A stretch of 13,032 nucleotides of DNA from an uncultured Bacteroidales bacterium (lineage in GTDB: Bacteria > Bacteroidota > Bacteroidia > Bacteroidales > Paludibacteraceae): NCBI GenBank assembly GCA_903912795.1, contig CAIWIS010000679.1:1-13032 (forward strand), given 5' to 3'. A program made the translations under genes and the position numbers. Every line of letters starts with the position of its first letter. Within the stretch, counting starts at the first letter, position 1. Below are positions 5,956 to 13,032 of this stretch, one piece after another. A model generated the notes under the pieces. That model ran no database searches and was not told where the DNA came from. It worked only from the letters and a program-made list of their open reading frames with translations.

Positions 5956-7110
5956 ATGATAAGTACAAAACCATTTACATTTGATAGGGTAATACGTTTG
6001 ATAATAGGAATTACCGTGCTTGTTCTGATTTTTTTATTGGTAAAACGGCTTAGTAATGTGTTATTACCATTCATTATAGCGTGGCTTTTAGCTTATATGC
6101 TCGATCCTATAGTGCGTTTTTTTCAATATAAATTAAAATTACGAAACAGATTGCTTTCGGTAATTACTACCATTATTCTTGCAAGTGGATTGGCAACAGG
6201 TCTTGGATTTATTACCATACCCCTAATTAGCAACGAAATAGCCAAACTGTACGAAATAACGAGCACCTACTCCCAAAACCTCAATATCGACACTTTTTTG
6301 CCTGTAGCTTGGCAAAACGAGATTAGTAAGTATTTTCTGTCGATGGATTTTCAGAGCATGATCCAAAACGAAAACATGATGGATTTTCTGAAAAAAGTAG
6401 CACCTCAAATTTGGGATATCCTGAATGGTTCTATAAGTATGCTACTCGGGCTCACGGTAGTGATAATAATTTTTCTGTATATGTTTTTTATTCTACTTGA
6501 ATACGAGCGAGTTACCGAAGGAATGATAAAAATAATTCCACAAAAATACCGACCGCTTATCACCGAAATTTTACACGATATGGAAGTAGGCATGAATCGC
6601 TATTTCCGTGGACAGGCTTTGGTTTCGGTCATTGCCGGGTTATTATTTTCCATTGGCTTTAGTATTATTGGTCTGCCTATGGCTATATTTTTCGGACTTT
6701 TCTGCGGATTGCTTACCATGGTTCCATACCTAAAAGTAGTAGCCATTGTACCTGCAGCATTGCTCGCCTTTCTGCAATCGGTGGAAACAAATCAGAATTA
6801 TGGCTCTGTATTAATCGGAATAATTGTTGTTTTTGTTATAGTTCAGGCTATCGAAGATTTACTGCTTACACCTAGTATTATGGGCCGAGTAACAGGGCTA
6901 AATCCTGCTGTAATAATGCTGGCATTGTCAATTTGGGGCTCACTTATGGGTATGTTAGGATTAATTATTGCCTTACCACTCACCACCTTAGTCATATCGT
7001 ATTACAAACGATTTGTACTCAAAATTGAGTCAGACGAAGTTCCCGAAATAGCTGAAATTGAACCTGTCAAAGAAACTTCGAACCAGCCGGAAGAACCTAA
7101 AAAAGTATGA
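5956..7110 (+). CDS. AI-2E family transporter (PF01594-type membrane protein)
   Basis: The 384-residue protein has the architecture of the AI-2E/TqsA/PerM family: two N-terminal membrane segments (about residues 12-50), a third near 65-90, a non-membrane stretch of about 60 residues, then a run of hydrophobic segments from about 155 to 355 ending in the characteristic GLIIALPLTTLVISYY region. The GLFCGLLTMVPYL segment and the VQAIEDLLLTPSIMGRVTGLNP motif are diagnostic of the family. Members are inner-membrane proteins proposed to export small molecules, autoinducer-2 in one case and to act as ion antiporters in others; the substrate here is unknown. The acidic, proline-rich tail (SDEVPEIAEIEPVKETSNQPEEP) is probably cytoplasmic and disordered. 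It follows the YgjP-like gene by 67 nt with no terminator or promoter seen between, suggesting cotranscription. Confidence 0.92.
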   Translation: MISTKPFTFDRVIRLIIGITVLVLIFLLVKRLSNVLLPFIIAWLLAYMLDPIVRFFQYKLKLRNRLLSVITTIILASGLATGLGFITIPLISNEIAKLYEITSTYSQNLNIDTFLPVAWQNEISKYFLSMDFQSMIQNENMMDFLKKVAPQIWDILNGSISMLLGLTVVIIIFLYMFFILLEYERVTEGMIKIIPQKYRPLITEILHDMEVGMNRYFRGQALVSVIAGLLFSIGFSIIGLPMAIFFGLFCGLLTMVPYLKVVAIVPAALLAFLQSVETNQNYGSVLIGIIVVFVIVQAIEDLLLTPSIMGRVTGLNPAVIMLALSIWGSLMGMLGLIIALPLTTLVISYYKRFVLKIESDEVPEIAEIEPVKETSNQPEEPKKV

Positions 7111-7116
7111 TCAATT

Positions 7117-7138
7117 AAGTTTGAGTTAAACTTTTTAT
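7117..7138 (+). terminator. Weak intrinsic terminator after the AI-2E family gene
   Basis: AAGTTT (7117-7122) pairs with AAACTT (7128-7133) across a 5-nt loop, followed by TTTATT, six bases after the stop codon. The stem is short and AT-rich, so readthrough is likely. Confidence 0.45.
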
Positions 7139-7146
7139 TCTAAGTA

Positions 7147-7177
7147 TTGTTTTTGAATAAATATTCAGTACATTTGC
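7147..7177 (+). promoter_or_regulatory. Promoter of the M6 peptidase-DUF5916 operon
   Basis: TTG at 7147-7149, 19 nt, then TACATTTGC at 7169-7177 is a close match to the two-part Bacteroidota promoter. The implied start near 7184 gives a 5' leader of about 35 nt to the ATG at 7219. No Shine-Dalgarno sequence is seen. The promoter is consistent with transcription of both downstream genes. Confidence 0.75.
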
Positions 7178-7218
7178 AGCCCTTTTTTTAAGATATTCAT
7201 TCACAAGAACAATTTAGT

Positions 7219-9471
7219 ATGAGAAGTTTGATTCTAATAACAACATTATTGATAAGTATTTTTGGTGTAAATCAACTTACATTTGCTATAAAAGCCATAC
7301 CACACCCTGTAATAGTTGTGCAACCCGATGGAATTGAACTTACTATACGCGTACAAGGTGATGAGTTTGGACACTACCGAACCACCGAAGATGGTTATTT
7401 AATAACTCAAAACGATAAAGGATTTTATGTTTACGACCTCACAGGTTCTACAGTAAACACTACGCCCATTGTAGCACGTAATATTTCGAAACGCTCGCAA
7501 GCCGAATTAAATATTTTAAAATCGATAAAAAAAGCTGATGCAACTGCCATTTATGCTTCCAAAGCACAAAAAGCCAAAGCCTCAGGCATTCAGCGCAATA
7601 CTAAGGTTCAAAAAGCTTTCCCGCTTATTGGCACGCCAAAATCGTTGGTGATACTTGTCAATTTTTCGGATAAAAGTTATATTGTGCCAACTCCTCAGGT
7701 ATCCTATACAAATTTGTTGAACCAAGCTGGTTATAGTGGCAATGGAGCTACGGGGTCGGCGCGCGATTATTTTATGTCGGCCTCCTTGGGCAAATTTGTT
7801 CCAACTTTCGATGTTGTTGGACCATATACCTTGCCTAATAATCAGGCATTTTATGGCAAAAACGATTCCAATGGCGACGACTCTGCACCGCAACAAATGG
7901 TAATAGATGCCTGTACATTGGCCAACGATGCCGGTTTGGATTTCACACAATATGATACCGACAATGACGGCGTTGTGGATAATGTTTTTGTGTATTATGC
8001 AGGTTACAACGAAGCGGAAGGCGGACCAACTAATACAGTGTGGCCACACCGATGGAATTTACCTAACAAATTAACCAAATTCGACGGAAAAGCCGTTTTT
8101 GATTATGCTTGTACTTCGGAATTGAATGGTTCATCGGGGTCAAATATGTGTGGCATTGGCACATTTAGTCATGAGTTTGGGCACGTATTAGGATTGCCCG
8201 ATTATTACCATACTGCTGCCGACAAAAATACCCTGAACAATTGGACTATAATGGATAGTGGCGCCTATAACAACAATGGACGCACACCACCAAATTACTC
8301 GGGATACGATCGGTTTTATCTGGGTTGGTTAACTCCACAACAAATAAATACTGCCGACGATTATACTTTGCTGCCCATGTATCAGGGAGTTACTCCACCT
8401 GCAACTACGGATCAGCAAGCCTATTTACTGTCGGCTACAACACACAATTTGAATGGTGGCAACCCAACTCCAAAAGAGTTTTTTATGGTTGAATACCGTC
8501 AGAAAACAAGTTGGGATACTTACTTGCCTGGCGAAGGAATGCTTATTTGGCATATTGATTACGATCAAACTGCCTGGGATAATAATAGTCCAAATAATTA
8601 CACGGGAACCAATCAAACAGCATCAAGTCACATGCGGGTTTATTTACAACCCTTAAGCGGTAATACAACTACACCCGGTGCTGCATTTACCACCGGAAAC
8701 TTTACACCTACCACGTGGAGTGGCACAAATATTGGGCGCGAAATTACGGCCATTACAAAAACGACTAACGACGTTAAATTTAAACTTATGGGGGGCAAAG
8801 CGGGCCCTACTATTAATTACGCTGGCTCTTTGTCCGAATTTAGCACTTACGTTGGCACTCCTTCGTCAGTACAATCAATCACCATTACGGGCACATTGCT
8901 TACCGAAAACATTAGCATAACACTCTCGGATCAACTTTATTTCGATATAAAGTTAAGCACCGAAACAAACTGGGGCAAAACTGTAAGTATTCCACTTTCG
9001 GGCTCCAATGCTAGTGCGGTGGTTCAAATCCGATTTAATCCAAATTCAGAAGGTACATATTCAGTTGATTTATTCATGCAAAGTGCATTGGCAACTTCCA
9101 AATCAATAACTGCAACTGGAACCGGAGTAGCACCTATCGACCCGAATGCAAAAACAATTACTATAGGACGTATCGAAAATGCATTAACCTTTACTGCTAC
9201 TAATATTTCACTTATTAAAACTAAAACCATAAATATAAAAACAACCGATTTAATTGGAAATCTGACTGTTGCAATAACAGGACCCGACGCTGCCATGTTT
9301 AAAGCTTCTGTGGCAAGTATTACCAAAGAAATGTCGAATGCACTTACAGGCAAAAATATCACTGTAAGCTATCAACCTACAGCAGCGGGCATGCATACGG
9401 CCACATTAACCATTTCGGGGGGCGGGCTCAATCCTGCCAAAGTAATAACATTGACAGGCGAAGGAAAATGA
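7219..9471 (+). CDS. Secreted M6-family metallopeptidase with two C-terminal Ig-like domains
   Basis: The 750-residue protein is an M6 (immune inhibitor A-type) zinc endopeptidase. Residues 1-23 form a signal peptide. A propeptide-like region follows to about 140. The catalytic domain (about 140-520) carries the zinc motif HEFGHVLGLPD (H318, E319, H322, D328) and a Met-turn at TIMDSG (M345). The aspartate-rich DTDNDGVVDN segment before it may bind calcium. From about 528 two similar beta-rich domains of about 105 residues follow (about 528-636 and 637-750), each ending in a GTG/GEG strand, like the Ig-like repeats of Bacteroidota surface proteins. There is no lipobox, and the final domain ends at GEGK with no obvious type IX sorting signal, so the protein is at least periplasmic and possibly secreted by another route. 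Its stop overlaps the start of the next gene (ATGA), implying coupled translation. Substrate unknown; M6 peptidases degrade extracellular proteins. Confidence 0.93.
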   Translation: MRSLILITTLLISIFGVNQLTFAIKAIPHPVIVVQPDGIELTIRVQGDEFGHYRTTEDGYLITQNDKGFYVYDLTGSTVNTTPIVARNISKRSQAELNILKSIKKADATAIYASKAQKAKASGIQRNTKVQKAFPLIGTPKSLVILVNFSDKSYIVPTPQVSYTNLLNQAGYSGNGATGSARDYFMSASLGKFVPTFDVVGPYTLPNNQAFYGKNDSNGDDSAPQQMVIDACTLANDAGLDFTQYDTDNDGVVDNVFVYYAGYNEAEGGPTNTVWPHRWNLPNKLTKFDGKAVFDYACTSELNGSSGSNMCGIGTFSHEFGHVLGLPDYYHTAADKNTLNNWTIMDSGAYNNNGRTPPNYSGYDRFYLGWLTPQQINTADDYTLLPMYQGVTPPATTDQQAYLLSATTHNLNGGNPTPKEFFMVEYRQKTSWDTYLPGEGMLIWHIDYDQTAWDNNSPNNYTGTNQTASSHMRVYLQPLSGNTTTPGAAFTTGNFTPTTWSGTNIGREITAITKTTNDVKFKLMGGKAGPTINYAGSLSEFSTYVGTPSSVQSITITGTLLTENISITLSDQLYFDIKLSTETNWGKTVSIPLSGSNASAVVQIRFNPNSEGTYSVDLFMQSALATSKSITATGTGVAPIDPNAKTITIGRIENALTFTATNISLIKTKTINIKTTDLIGNLTVAITGPDAAMFKASVASITKEMSNALTGKNITVSYQPTAAGMHTATLTISGGGLNPAKVITLTGEGK

Positions 9472-11882
9472 TTTTTATATTAAGAAAAACGTTAGTAATA
9501 GTTTTATTTATTTTTAGTAGTGTGTTGCTTTTTTCGCAACAGAAAAAATCGGTCGAAGCCATACGTATCACTACACCATTGGTTATTGATGGTATTTTAA
9601 ATGAATCGGCCTATAGCTTAGCAACTCCTGCAAAGGATTTTGTGCAATTACAACCGCACAACGGAAAACCATCGTTTCAACCAACCGAAGTTTCCATTTT
9701 TTACGATCAATCGGCCATATATGTTGGTGCTATGCTCTACGATAGTGCGCCTGACAGCATTTTCAATTACCTCACCCAGCGCGACGAAATAGGCATGTCC
9801 GATTACGTAGGCTTTTATTTCGACCCCTATAATCAAGGGCAATTGGCTTATGGGTTTTTTATAACTCCTGCCGGTGTACAGATAGATATAAAAGCAGTAA
9901 ACAGCGATGAAGATGGCGAAGACCCAAGTTGGGATGCCGTGTGGGAAAGTAAAACGCGCATCACCGACAAAGGCTGGGTGGTTGAAATGCGTATTCCATT
10001 TTCCGAATTGCGATTTTCGGATAAAAACGATCACAAATGGGGACTCAATGTATTTCGGAATATTCGCCGCTACAACTCCAATAATTCATGGAATTTTGTA
10101 AACCGAAATATCGACGGATTTTTGCATCAGGAGGGTGAACTAACTGGCATAAGCGATGTAAAACCACCGGTTCGCTTGTCGTTTAGTCCGTATTTAGCTA
10201 CTTATCTCGAAACTAAAAAAGGAAGCAAAGCCGATTTTCTGTACAAAGGCGGACTCGACCTAAAATATGGTATTAATGAGAGCTTTACGCTTGATATGAT
10301 GCTTATTCCCGATTTTGGACAAATACAATCCGATGACAAACAGCTTAACTTATCGCCCTACGAATTGTACTACAGCGAAAAACGCCAGTTCTTTAACGAA
10401 GGAACAGAACTTTTTAACCGTGCAAATATTTTTTACTCACGCCGCATAGGTGCTTCGCCAAAATTTTCGCCTTACAGTTCTTTAAAAACAAACGAAATTG
10501 TAGATGCCAACCCGAGCGAAACACAGCTTGTTAATGCTACCAAAGTGTCGGGCCGAACACATGATGGATGGGGCATTGGTGTGTTAAATGCCATGTCGCT
10601 TAGTTCGTTTGCTCAAGTAACCGACACGCTAACACACAACACCCGCAATGTAACCGTACAACCATTTACCAATTACAATGTATCCGTAATTGATAAAACG
10701 CTCAAAAACAATTCCTTTGTTAGCTTAATAAACTCCAATGTATCCATGATAGGCAATCCGTTTAGAGCCAATGTTACAGCTACTGAGTTTCAGCTACACA
10801 ACAAAGCCAAATCCTACGTTTTGGAAGGCAATGCAGCACTTAGTTCGCGTGGCGACACTACCTACGAAACAGGTTATGCAGCCAAATTAGTATTAAAACG
10901 CACCAAGGGAATAATTCAATATGGCATTGAACAAGATGTGAAATCAGATACCTATAATCCGAACGATTTAGGCTATTTACGACGCAATAATCAGGTTACT
11001 ACCGAAGCTTGGGTGGCTCACCATATTATCGAACCATTTTCAATTTTTAGAGAAATAAACAGTTATATTTGGGCCGATTACAACAGAATGTATTCGCCTA
11101 ATGTGTTTTACGATAATATAGTAGGCTATAATTCATCCATGACTTTTAAAAACAATTACCATTTTAATATTAATGGTTTTTTCAATTCCAAAAGGTACGA
11201 TTATTTTGAATCAAGAGTAAAAGGCCGATACTTTACAATTGCCCCCTTTTATATGCTTAATTTCAACGCTAGTTCCGATAGTCGGAAACCTGTGAATATT
11301 GATATTCATTATGGCTATGCGCAACAACCAAGCTCCGATCAATATTTGAACGAGTTGAGCATCGAAACCACCTTACGAGTAGGCCAACGCTTCGAAATTG
11401 AATATGAAATAATGATGGAGAACACCTTTGATGGTGAAGGTTTTGTAACCAAAAGTAATAACGACATCGTTTTTGCACGCAGGGATGTCAATTCGTTCGA
11501 AAACGTACTTTCCTCTTCTTACGTTTTAAGCAATAAGGCAAGCGTTAGTCTCAGAGCCCGTCATTATTGGTCAGGCGCAACAAACAAGAGTTATTTTCTG
11601 TTGCAAAACGATGGAAGTTTATTACCACATCCCAGCTTCAATCAAAATCGGAATCAAAACTACAACAGCTTTACGCTCGACATGATGCTGCGTTGGAATT
11701 TTGCTCCGGGCTCCGAAATGGTTGTATCGTGGAAAAATGCCGCATTTGCCGAAAACAATCAAGTAGTGAACGATTATTTTAGAAACTTAAGCGATACCTG
11801 GCTGAATCAATCAAATAGCCTGTCGGTTAAATTATTGTACTATATCGACTACAACAGTTTACATAAAAACAAAAAAACATAA
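9468..11882 (+). CDS. DUF5916 outer-membrane protein with N-terminal CBM9-like domain
   Basis: The 804-residue protein has a signal peptide (residues 1-23, ending LLFSQ), a carbohydrate-binding family 9-like domain (about 32-220, with the opening IDGILNESAY and the segment WVVEMRIPFSELRF) and then a long DUF5916 region to the C-terminus. The latter is rich in alternating polar/aromatic beta strands, as expected for an outer-membrane barrel, and ends in the family's usual LLYYIDYNSLHKNK tail. Length is typical (roughly 720-880). The DUF5916 region begins with PPVRLSFSPYLATYLE and contains the conserved DFGQIQSDDKQLNLSPYELYYSEKRQFFNEG. The family's function is not established; the CBM9-like domain suggests a sugar or cell-surface ligand by analogy only. 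It overlaps the M6 peptidase gene by 4 bp, so the two are probably made together; whether they act together is inference. Confidence 0.92.
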   Translation: MIFILRKTLVIVLFIFSSVLLFSQQKKSVEAIRITTPLVIDGILNESAYSLATPAKDFVQLQPHNGKPSFQPTEVSIFYDQSAIYVGAMLYDSAPDSIFNYLTQRDEIGMSDYVGFYFDPYNQGQLAYGFFITPAGVQIDIKAVNSDEDGEDPSWDAVWESKTRITDKGWVVEMRIPFSELRFSDKNDHKWGLNVFRNIRRYNSNNSWNFVNRNIDGFLHQEGELTGISDVKPPVRLSFSPYLATYLETKKGSKADFLYKGGLDLKYGINESFTLDMMLIPDFGQIQSDDKQLNLSPYELYYSEKRQFFNEGTELFNRANIFYSRRIGASPKFSPYSSLKTNEIVDANPSETQLVNATKVSGRTHDGWGIGVLNAMSLSSFAQVTDTLTHNTRNVTVQPFTNYNVSVIDKTLKNNSFVSLINSNVSMIGNPFRANVTATEFQLHNKAKSYVLEGNAALSSRGDTTYETGYAAKLVLKRTKGIIQYGIEQDVKSDTYNPNDLGYLRRNNQVTTEAWVAHHIIEPFSIFREINSYIWADYNRMYSPNVFYDNIVGYNSSMTFKNNYHFNINGFFNSKRYDYFESRVKGRYFTIAPFYMLNFNASSDSRKPVNIDIHYGYAQQPSSDQYLNELSIETTLRVGQRFEIEYEIMMENTFDGEGFVTKSNNDIVFARRDVNSFENVLSSSYVLSNKASVSLRARHYWSGATNKSYFLLQNDGSLLPHPSFNQNRNQNYNSFTLDMMLRWNFAPGSEMVVSWKNAAFAENNQVVNDYFRNLSDTWLNQSNSLSVKLLYYIDYNSLHKNKKT

Positions 11883-11931
11883 AGCTTTTGAAGCTTAAAC
11901 ACGTTTTTTATATATCTGATATTCAGATATA
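11882..11931. repeat. Two perfect inverted repeats after the DUF5916 gene
   Basis: AAGCTT-TTG-AAGCTT (11882-11896) begins at the last base of the stop codon, and TATATCTGA-3 nt-TCAGATATA (11911-11931) follows, with six T residues between them at 11904-11909. The T run is 7 nt after the first hairpin, so as an intrinsic terminator it is weak. The second has a 9-bp perfect stem and could be an operator or mRNA 3' end structure. No other gene is seen in 11883-12018 apart from the tRNA-Leu promoter. Confidence 0.5.
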
Positions 11932-11976
11932 AAGCTAACTAAAGCGCATACAAACACGAAAAAATTGAGATTCGCA

Positions 11977-12008
11977 TTTGCCAGTTTCAAATAAAAAGCC
12001 TACTTTTG
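11977..12008 (+). promoter_or_regulatory. tRNA-Leu promoter
   Basis: TTTG at 11977-11980, 20 nt, then TACTTTTG at 12001-12008 is the best two-part Bacteroidota promoter match in the window. The start would fall near 12014, a few bases before the mature tRNA 5' end. Confidence 0.8.
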
Positions 12009-12018
12009 TAACACAAAC

Positions 12019-12102
12019 GCCCAGATGGCGGAATTGGTAGACGCGCTGGTCTCAAACACCAGTGGATTCACTTCCATGCCGGTTCGATCCCGGCTCTGGG
12101 TA
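12019..12102 (+). tRNA. tRNA-Leu (anticodon CAA)
   Basis: An 84-nt class II tRNA reading UUG codons. The acceptor stem is GCCCAGA with TCTGGGT, discriminator A; the first pair G1-T72 is a wobble, as in several bacterial tRNA-Leu species. The D-arm region is GGCGGAATTGGTAGACGC, the anticodon stem CTGGT/ACCAG encloses CTCAAAC (anticodon CAA), the long variable arm folds as TGG-ATTCACT-TCCA, and the T arm is GCCGG-TTCGATC-CCGGC. CCA is not encoded. A strong terminator follows 10 nt after the 3' end. Confidence 0.96.
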
Positions 12103-12112
12103 CTTATAAGGC

Positions 12113-12149
12113 AAAACCCTAATTGATTTTCAATCAGTTAGGGTTTTTT
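12113..12149 (+). terminator. Strong intrinsic terminator of tRNA-Leu
   Basis: AACCCTAATTGATT pairs with AATCAGTTAGGGTT across a 3-nt loop (one G-T wobble), flanked by A and T runs, and ends in TTTTTT. The 14-bp stem is the strongest terminator in the window. Its second arm is followed directly by the GTCAAC direct repeats. Confidence 0.88.
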
Positions 12150-12157
12150 GTTTGTGG

Positions 12158-12198
12158 TTTTGTCAACAAAACGTCAACCTATTTTTTTGTCAACAAAA
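12158..12198. repeat. 14-bp direct repeat with GTCAAC core beside tRNA-Leu
   Basis: TTTTGTCAACAAAA occurs perfectly at 12158-12171 and 12185-12198, and a third GTCAAC lies between them at 12173-12178. Short direct repeats just downstream of a tRNA 3' end are placed like the arm-type binding sites of a tyrosine integrase; no integrase gene is in the window, so this reading is inference. Confidence 0.6.
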
Positions 12199-12222
12199 AA
12201 GCCGACCAATCGGCCGGCTTTT
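12195..12222 (-). terminator. Intrinsic terminator of the DUF6266 gene
   Basis: On the minus strand AAAAGCCGGCC pairs with GGTCGGCTTTT (one G-T wobble) across the 4-nt loop GATT and runs into further T residues. It lies about 30 nt past the DUF6266 stop. On the plus strand the same bases have an A-C mismatch, so it is better suited to the minus-strand transcript. Confidence 0.85.
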
Positions 12223-12251
12223 GAATCTAATTTGTGTTGATAGCATAATTA

Positions 12252-12890
12252 TTATGCTACAACTTCTACAGAGCCTAAATAGGCGCTGTTTGCTACATCT
12301 TTTCCGTCTGCGGTGATAAATGCAAGATAAACTTGTACTGTATCGCCAATCCACTCTGCTGGTAAATCTGCTACTTGAGTTGTTACTGATCTTTCTGCTC
12401 CTGAAGTTTCATAAACTGCATCAACTTTCGTTGGGTTATAAACGACATACATCGCTTTGTCTGTTGCTTTTGCTGTTCCACTTCCTGAATTGTCAGCCCA
12501 TGTCATAGTGATTTCGCCACTATCGTAAGTGAATGCTGGATTTGCAACTGTTGTCAAGTTGCCTTTTGATACTGAAATTGCTGAGTAAATAAGCTCTAAA
12601 TTTGGAGCTTCACCTGCGATACCATTTGTAAGCACGTTTGACATGGCAGCGTTAAACGCTGTTTGTTTAGCTGTAAACAGCTTGTAACCCACACGTAAAA
12701 ACGGTGTGATTGGTTGTAAAAAACTTAACGCAGTTGTAAATTTTGTGCGCTGATTGACTTGTTTGTCAGAATTTGGGTTGCTTGGTTTGGTAAGGACTCT
12801 CATGTAATTGATCCCTTTCCAATTTCCACCAACTACATTTCCAATTTTGCCAGAGAATCCACCTAAGATTCCTTGATTGATAATTGCCAT
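12252..12890 (-). CDS. DUF6266 family protein
   Basis: This 212-residue protein matches the DUF6266 family as I recall it: the N-terminus MAIINQGILGGFSGKIGNVV followed by GGNWKGINYMR, the PNSDKQVNQRTKFTTALSFL block, TPFLRVGYKLF, FNAAMSNVL, and the C-terminal half with AKATDKAMYVVYNPTK and an ending built of short beta strands. Family members are restricted mainly to Bacteroidota and occur in several copies per genome; function is unknown. There is no signal peptide or membrane segment. The glycine-rich N-terminus and beta-rich C-terminal half would suit a structural or self-assembling protein, but that is speculation. It has its own promoter and terminator and faces the tRNA-Leu, so it is a single-gene unit, possibly the first gene of an integrated element. 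Confidence 0.85.
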   Translation of the reverse strand: MAIINQGILGGFSGKIGNVVGGNWKGINYMRVLTKPSNPNSDKQVNQRTKFTTALSFLQPITPFLRVGYKLFTAKQTAFNAAMSNVLTNGIAGEAPNLELIYSAISVSKGNLTTVANPAFTYDSGEITMTWADNSGSGTAKATDKAMYVVYNPTKVDAVYETSGAERSVTTQVADLPAEWIGDTVQVYLAFITADGKDVANSAYLGSVEVVA

Positions 12891-12990
12891 AGTAAATAGG
12901 TTTTTGGGGTTTGTTAAAAAATGGGTTTATTTGGACTGATACGGAGTATATACGAAGGGAAAATTATTTATATATCTCTCATTATCAGAT

Positions 12991-12999
12991 ACAAAGATA
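12991..12999 (-). promoter_or_regulatory. -7 element of the DUF6266 promoter
   Basis: On the minus strand, 12999 to 12991 reads TATCTTTGT, matching TAnnTTTG. The implied start near 12984 gives a leader of about 95 nt, long for this window. No gene is seen between 12891 and the right edge. Confidence 0.55.
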
Positions 13000-13032
13000 C
13001 AAAATTGATTTCAATAAAAATAGTAAAATTCA

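Noticed and set aside
5792..5974. Minus-strand open frame with KLEVRS-type repeats
   Set aside because: It is translation of the heptamer array and antisense to the YgjP-like gene's 3' end.
7582..8049. Minus-strand open frame of 155 codons inside the M6 peptidase gene
   Set aside because: It is antisense to the conserved catalytic domain and has no start signals or family features.
9648..10034. Minus-strand open frame of 128 codons inside the DUF5916 gene
   Set aside because: It is antisense to the conserved CBM9-like domain; the codon pattern supports only the plus-strand gene.

Overview
The window comes from a member of the Bacteroidota, most likely a Bacteroidales/Marinilabiliales-type organism (inference). 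Three things point there. Most transcription units are preceded by a TAnnTTTG(c) -7 element, the hallmark of the Bacteroidota housekeeping sigma factor, and clear Shine-Dalgarno sequences are absent. The gene set is typical of the phylum: a SufBCD block, an M6 peptidase followed by a DUF5916 outer-membrane protein, and a DUF6266 protein. The intergenic spacers carry short-period tandem arrays that I recall being common in this phylum. Base composition is AT-rich.

Layout. Positions 1-2893 (minus strand) hold sufB-sufC-sufD, the core Fe-S cluster scaffold; sufD runs off the left edge. The operon starts from a promoter near 2960 that is overlapped and followed upstream by small palindromes. Positions 3067-4141 (minus) hold a lipid A-type lysophospholipid acyltransferase with its own promoter and intrinsic terminator. 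A tRNA-Arg(CCT) on the plus strand (4224-4295) abuts, tail to tail with no spacer, the stop codon of a LolD-like lipoprotein-release ATPase (4296-4946, minus). LolD and a YgjP-like zinc metallopeptidase (5181-5888, plus) diverge from a shared promoter region. The metallopeptidase is followed by an AI-2E-family membrane protein (5956-7110).

From 7147 a new promoter drives a secreted M6 metallopeptidase (7219-9471) and a DUF5916/CBM9-like outer-membrane protein (9468-11882). Their reading frames overlap by ATGA, so they are probably translationally coupled. A tRNA-Leu(CAA) at 12019-12102 is followed by a strong terminator, a 14-bp direct repeat containing GTCAAC, a second terminator facing the other way, and a DUF6266 gene on the minus strand. 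That junction looks like the possible edge of an integrated element.

The most unusual feature is a set of three tandem arrays in intergenic or leader positions: 7-nt units between sufC and sufD, 10-nt units in the lolD leader, and 7-nt units between the metallopeptidase and AI-2E genes. Each sits a short distance upstream of a start codon, each has a different unit, and none has a period divisible by three. No CRISPR array, insertion sequence or transposase is visible, and no clearly novel multi-gene system was found.
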